Assembly (NCBI GenBank): GCA_030154025.1
Contig: JASKKT010000001.1
Location: forward strand, 28,173 to 92,172
Reading direction: 5' to 3'
From: Methanolobus sp.
GTDB lineage: Archaea; Halobacteriota; Methanosarcinia; Methanosarcinales; Methanosarcinaceae
DNA length: 64,000 nucleotides
How positions within the stretch are numbered: the stretch's first letter is position 1; every line of letters starts with the position of its first letter. The translations under genes and the position numbers were made by a program. Under the pieces are notes generated by a model. That model made no database searches and had not been told where the DNA came from. It saw only the letters and a program-made list of their open reading frames with translations. Below, in pieces: positions 60,389 to 64,000 of the stretch.

Positions 60389-61579
60389 CTATAGTCTCCT
60401 TGTTATCTCTGCAAGGGTCTCCAGCAGCAGATCAATCTCCTCTGCAGTGTTGTACAGATACAGGCTAACCCTGACGGTGCCTCCGGGAATTCCCAGATGC
60501 TGCATCAGAGGCTGGCAGCAGTGTTCTCCAGAACGCGTCATGATCGCGGCGGCTTCATCCAGTATATGCGAGACTTCATGGGGATGCATGCCCTCTATAT
60601 TGAAGGAAACGACACCTATCCTCCTTCTATTGTCCATGGGGCCGTAGACGCGGACATTTTCCAGTGACGCGAGTCCTGCGAGCAGTTTGCCTGTGAGTCT
60701 CTCTTCATGCCTTCTTACAGAGTCCATGCCTGAACTCTCCAGGTATTCCACAGCGCGCCCTAGTCCTATCATTCCGGCAATGTGTGGCGTCCCGGCCTCG
60801 TAGCGCTGATAGCCCGCTGCAAGGGTATAATTCTCAGCCGAGACACTCTCGATCATTCCCCCTCCCACAAGAAGGGGATCGATATCATCCTCCTTCATCC
60901 AGAGTATCCCGGTGCCTGTGGGTCCGAGCATCTTGTGGCCCGAAAAGCAGAAATAATCACATCCGATGTCTTTGACGCTGACAGGGAGATGGGGTGCTGA
61001 TTGTGCACCATCGATGAGCAGCCTGGCGCCATGCTCCCCGCATATGGCAGCGATCTCCTTTACAGGCAGGACGGTGCCAAGCACGTTGGATGCATGTGAG
61101 AGAGCCACCAGACGGGTACTGTCATTAATGGCAAGCTCAAAAGCGGAAAGGTCGAATGTACCGTCAGCCTGCGGAGCTATAACTTCCATCTTCACTCCTC
61201 TCTTACGCATCCGCATCCAGGGAAGGAAATTTGAGTGGTGCTCCATGGCAGTTGTTACCACAGTATCTCCTTTCTTCCAGCTGAGCCCGCATGCCACCAT
61301 ATTGATCGCCTCGGTGGTGTTCTTGGTAAGTACGGTGGTGCCTTCTCCAGCACCTATGAAACGGGCGACTTTCTGATGCGCGTTGAGATATTTCTGTGAA
61401 GCGAGGCTGGTCAGGCGGTGCACTCCCCTTCCAACGTTCGCCCTGTACATCCTTTCATACTCATTCATGGCACGGATGACAGGTTCAGGGGAGAGGCTGG
61501 TGGCTGCGCTGTCAAAGTAAATGATATCTTCCAGAAGCGTGAAATCCTTTCTAATTTCGGTGGCTTTCACTGCAATCAT
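60389..61579 (-). CDS. sufS: Cysteine desulfurase (SufS-like)
   Basis: YFDSAATSLSPEPVI, LSHASNVLGTVLPV, FSGHKMLGPTGTGILW, MTRSGEHCCQPLM; start uncertain (61615/61606/61579). Confidence 0.92.
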   Translation of the reverse strand: MIAVKATEIRKDFTLLEDIIYFDSAATSLSPEPVIRAMNEYERMYRANVGRGVHRLTSLASQKYLNAHQKVARFIGAGEGTTVLTKNTTEAINMVACGLSWKKGDTVVTTAMEHHSNFLPWMRMRKRGVKMEVIAPQADGTFDLSAFELAINDSTRLVALSHASNVLGTVLPVKEIAAICGEHGARLLIDGAQSAPHLPVSVKDIGCDYFCFSGHKMLGPTGTGILWMKEDDIDPLLVGGGMIESVSAENYTLAAGYQRYEAGTPHIAGMIGLGRAVEYLESSGMDSVRRHEERLTGKLLAGLASLENVRVYGPMDNRRRIGVVSFNIEGMHPHEVSHILDEAAAIMTRSGEHCCQPLMQHLGIPGGTVRVSLYLYNTAEEIDLLLETLAEITRRL

Positions 61580-61895
61580 CCTCTGCCCGGCCGCCACACC
61601 TGCCATCTGTATCACGTAACTGCATGCATATCTTGCATACCCTGGGTGTGATATCTGTAATGCGGTTGTCTTTAATATCCCGGGCCAGCAGTCTTATAGA
61701 TTCTCTTATCCCATCCTCGAAAACTATCCTGTAGCCTCTTTTCTTGGAAAGGTACTGAGAGACGGCAGAGGGAGCCATGTCCAGTTCTCTGGCAATCTCC
61801 TGTTGCGTAAGACCGCAGTTTGCAAGCTCCTCTGCAATAGCTGCTCTTATGGCAGGCAGGATATCCCAAACGACTTTTTCACAGGGCAGTTTCAT
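61551..61895 (-). CDS. HTH (XRE-like) regulator with Cys-rich C-terminus
   Basis: 114 aa; LTQQEIARELDMAPSAVSQYLSKKRG; CKICMQLRDTDGRCGGRAEDDC; overlaps the sufS start. Confidence 0.85.
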   Translation of the reverse strand: MKLPCEKVVWDILPAIRAAIAEELANCGLTQQEIARELDMAPSAVSQYLSKKRGYRIVFEDGIRESIRLLARDIKDNRITDITPRVCKICMQLRDTDGRCGGRAEDDCSESHRN

Positions 61896-62030
61896 TTGTA
61901 GTCCTCGTTTGCCTTGGTCGGTATGAAGCTGGTAATTTCACAATTGCGATTGAGCCTGTGACTTAAAGTATTTTTCGGCCCTGTCCATTCCGGGATCAAG
62001 CTTTTGTGCTTTGAAGGGAAAGAGTAGGGC

Positions 62031-62768
62031 ATGTTAAGTGAACACGAACTTGAACGCTACGCAAGACAGATCATGCTGTTTGGAAAAGAGGGCCAGCTAA
62101 AGCTGAAACAGGCCCGGGTATTTATAGCCGGCGCTGGTGGCCTTGGATGTCCTGTGGCACTGTATCTTGCAGCAGCAGGAGTGGGCCACCTGCGTATTGT
62201 GGACAAGGATGTGGCGGAGCGTTCAAATCTCAACAGGCAGGTGCTTCATTGGGAGCAGGACATAGGAAAAGAGAAGGTCGTATCAGTTGAAGAAAAGCTG
62301 CTTGCTATCAATCCCCATATAAGGATAGAGACCTTCTGCAAGGTCATCGATGGGTCCAATGTCTCTGAGCTGGTGGGAGATGCAGATCTGATCGTGGACG
62401 CAATGGACAATTATCCTACAAGATACCTGCTCAACCGCACTGCCCATGAGAAAGGCATACCGCTTATCCACGGAGCGATACGCGGTTTTGATGGTCAGGC
62501 AACAACCGTGATCCCCGGAAAGAGTGCATGCCTGAGTTGTATCTTTCCCTGCGAGCCACCATCTGAAGTGTTCCCGGTGGTGGGTGTGACTCCTGGTATC
62601 ATAGGTATGATACAGGCCAATGAGGTGATCAAGTATCTGGTGGGAGCAGGCGGCCTGCTCACAGACAGGCTTTTGATCTGGAATGGCATGTCTTCAGAGA
62701 TGGAAACCCTGAGGTTCGGCAAGCGCTGTGACTGCGAGATATGCGGTAGCGTTGCCGGGAAAATGTGA
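62031..62768 (+). CDS. ThiF/MoeB/HesA E1-like adenylyltransferase
   Basis: 245 aa; ERYARQIMLFGKEGQLKLKQARVFIAGAGGLGCPVALYLAAAGVG, LNRQVLH, CLSCIFP. Confidence 0.95.
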   Translation: MLSEHELERYARQIMLFGKEGQLKLKQARVFIAGAGGLGCPVALYLAAAGVGHLRIVDKDVAERSNLNRQVLHWEQDIGKEKVVSVEEKLLAINPHIRIETFCKVIDGSNVSELVGDADLIVDAMDNYPTRYLLNRTAHEKGIPLIHGAIRGFDGQATTVIPGKSACLSCIFPCEPPSEVFPVVGVTPGIIGMIQANEVIKYLVGAGGLLTDRLLIWNGMSSEMETLRFGKRCDCEICGSVAGKM

Positions 62769-62779
62769 GCACAGGCAAC

Positions 62780-63721
62780 CTAGCGGATATCAAGCATTCT
62801 GCTGATTGACAGGCGTGCTCTCTCTGCAACATCTTCCGGCACTGTTACCTTGGGTTTAAGGGTCTCAAGGGACCTGTGTACCTTTGAAAGGTCTGTCTTC
62901 TTCATGGTCACACAGACTGCGCCGGAAGACAGGGGGTAGCATGACTTACCAGGACAGTCCCTTTTCATACGATGAAGTATGCCTACTTCTGTCCCGATGA
63001 TGAATTCCCTCTTGTCTGTCGAGCATACATGCCTGATCATCCCGGAAGTGGAGAATACGTGGTCTGCAAGGTCAATGACCTCAGGTCTGCACTCAGGGTG
63101 TACCAGCACCTCCGCTCCTGGGTGGTCCTTGCGGGCCTGGAGCACGTCGGCAGGAGTTATCCTGTCGTGCACGAAACAGAAGCCTTCCCAGGGAAGTATC
63201 TTCTTGTCGGTGAACCTGGCAACATAGCGCCCGAGGTTCCTGTCCGGGACGAAGAGTACCTGTTCCTCTTGCAGTGACCGCACAACCTGCACGGCGTTTG
63301 CTGAAGTGCAGCAAATGTCACTTTCAGCCTTGACCTCTGCGCTGGTATTGACATAACAGACAACGGCAGCCTCAGGAAATCTCTCCTTGAGTACACGCAA
63401 TTCCCCTGCAGTGATCATGTCAGCCATGGGGCAATTGGCATCGGGAGCCGGTAGCAGCACCGTCTTCTCGGGTGAAAGAACGGCTGCGGTCTCTGCCATG
63501 AAGTCAACGCCGCAGAAGACAATGATCTCATTGTCAAGGGTGGCTGCTTTTCTTGCGAGTTCCAGCGAATCCCCTGTAAAGTCCGCAATATCCTGCACAT
63601 CGGCTGTCTGGTAGTTATGTGCAAGGATGATTGCGTCCTTCTCTTGTTTGAGCTTAAGTATTCCTTTAATTAAAGACTCGGTTTCAAATGTGTTTTCTTG
63701 AGTGGGATGAACGGGATTCAT
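62780..63721 (-). CDS. nadA: Quinolinate synthase
   Basis: 313 aa; ILAHNYQTADVQDIADFTGDSLELARKA, VVCYVNTSAEVKAESDICCTSANAV, VHPEC. Confidence 0.96.
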   Translation of the reverse strand: MNPVHPTQENTFETESLIKGILKLKQEKDAIILAHNYQTADVQDIADFTGDSLELARKAATLDNEIIVFCGVDFMAETAAVLSPEKTVLLPAPDANCPMADMITAGELRVLKERFPEAAVVCYVNTSAEVKAESDICCTSANAVQVVRSLQEEQVLFVPDRNLGRYVARFTDKKILPWEGFCFVHDRITPADVLQARKDHPGAEVLVHPECRPEVIDLADHVFSTSGMIRHVCSTDKREFIIGTEVGILHRMKRDCPGKSCYPLSSGAVCVTMKKTDLSKVHRSLETLKPKVTVPEDVAERARLSISRMLDIR

Positions 63722-64000
63722 GAATAGTACCTTGTTTGATGCTAGTTTGGCTCTATGTTATGTTTTCCATTGGGTTGAAGCTTCATTTCCTGTTTCACAA
63801 TTGAGAATCTTTGTTATATATACATTTCTTTCCTTAAGCCAATTACATTGTTCAGTATCGATTTCCTATAACAGGAATGAATGGACTCCGTCTATGAAAA
63901 TAAATCAAAAGAAGAATTGGGTTGTTACAGAATATATTCTGTAACTAGGCGGTGATGATAGTTATTGTTTGACAATAACTATACGTTTTTAGTTCTGAAG

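Noticed and set aside
1-64000. CRISPR arrays, rRNA operons, methyltransferases with in-frame amber (Pyl) codons
   Set aside because: No regularly spaced repeat array, no rRNA-like sequence and no MtmB/MtbB/MttB-like genes were recognised.

Overview
This window looks like a chromosomal segment of a methanogenic archaeon, probably Methanosarcinales. That is an inference from gene content: split CcmF, siroheme sulfite reductase-like protein, DUF1724/FilR1-type regulator, DUF2173/DUF2769 proteins and AUG-proximal archaeal promoters. Most of it is housekeeping: xseAB, carS, pyrE, purD, argF, purB, uvrA, pyk, thiE, sufS, fdhD, nadA, tRNA-Leu(CAG) and tRNA-Arg(CCG). The most interesting region is a compact integrated element of about 8.3 kb at 37030-45319, bounded by a perfect 18-bp direct repeat (tatattagcattggtaat). 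It carries a tyrosine recombinase with a C-terminal zinc ribbon, an RHH regulator with a clear inverted-repeat operator, a primase-like protein with a C-terminal Cys cluster, an SF1 helicase, DUF927-like and other unassigned proteins, an iteron-like repeat cluster, and an AbrB/RelBE-type cargo. It is inserted in the 3' end of a CGGC-domain gene and appears to have split a sulfite-reductase-like/CGGC/ferredoxin/GXGXG operon. Other notable observations: a PHP-phosphoesterase gene whose conserved N-terminus has no canonical start codon (ATA where ATG is expected), a frameshifted DUF2173 gene, a split CcmF with its halves in swapped order, a GlcD/GlcF-type fusion with a Met/Pro-rich tail, a PspA/PspAA/PspAB/HtpX locus, a Cys-tailed HTH regulator overlapping sufS, and an AT-rich island after tRNA-Leu encoding a secreted protein. 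All family calls were made by eye from protein motifs; no database search was run.
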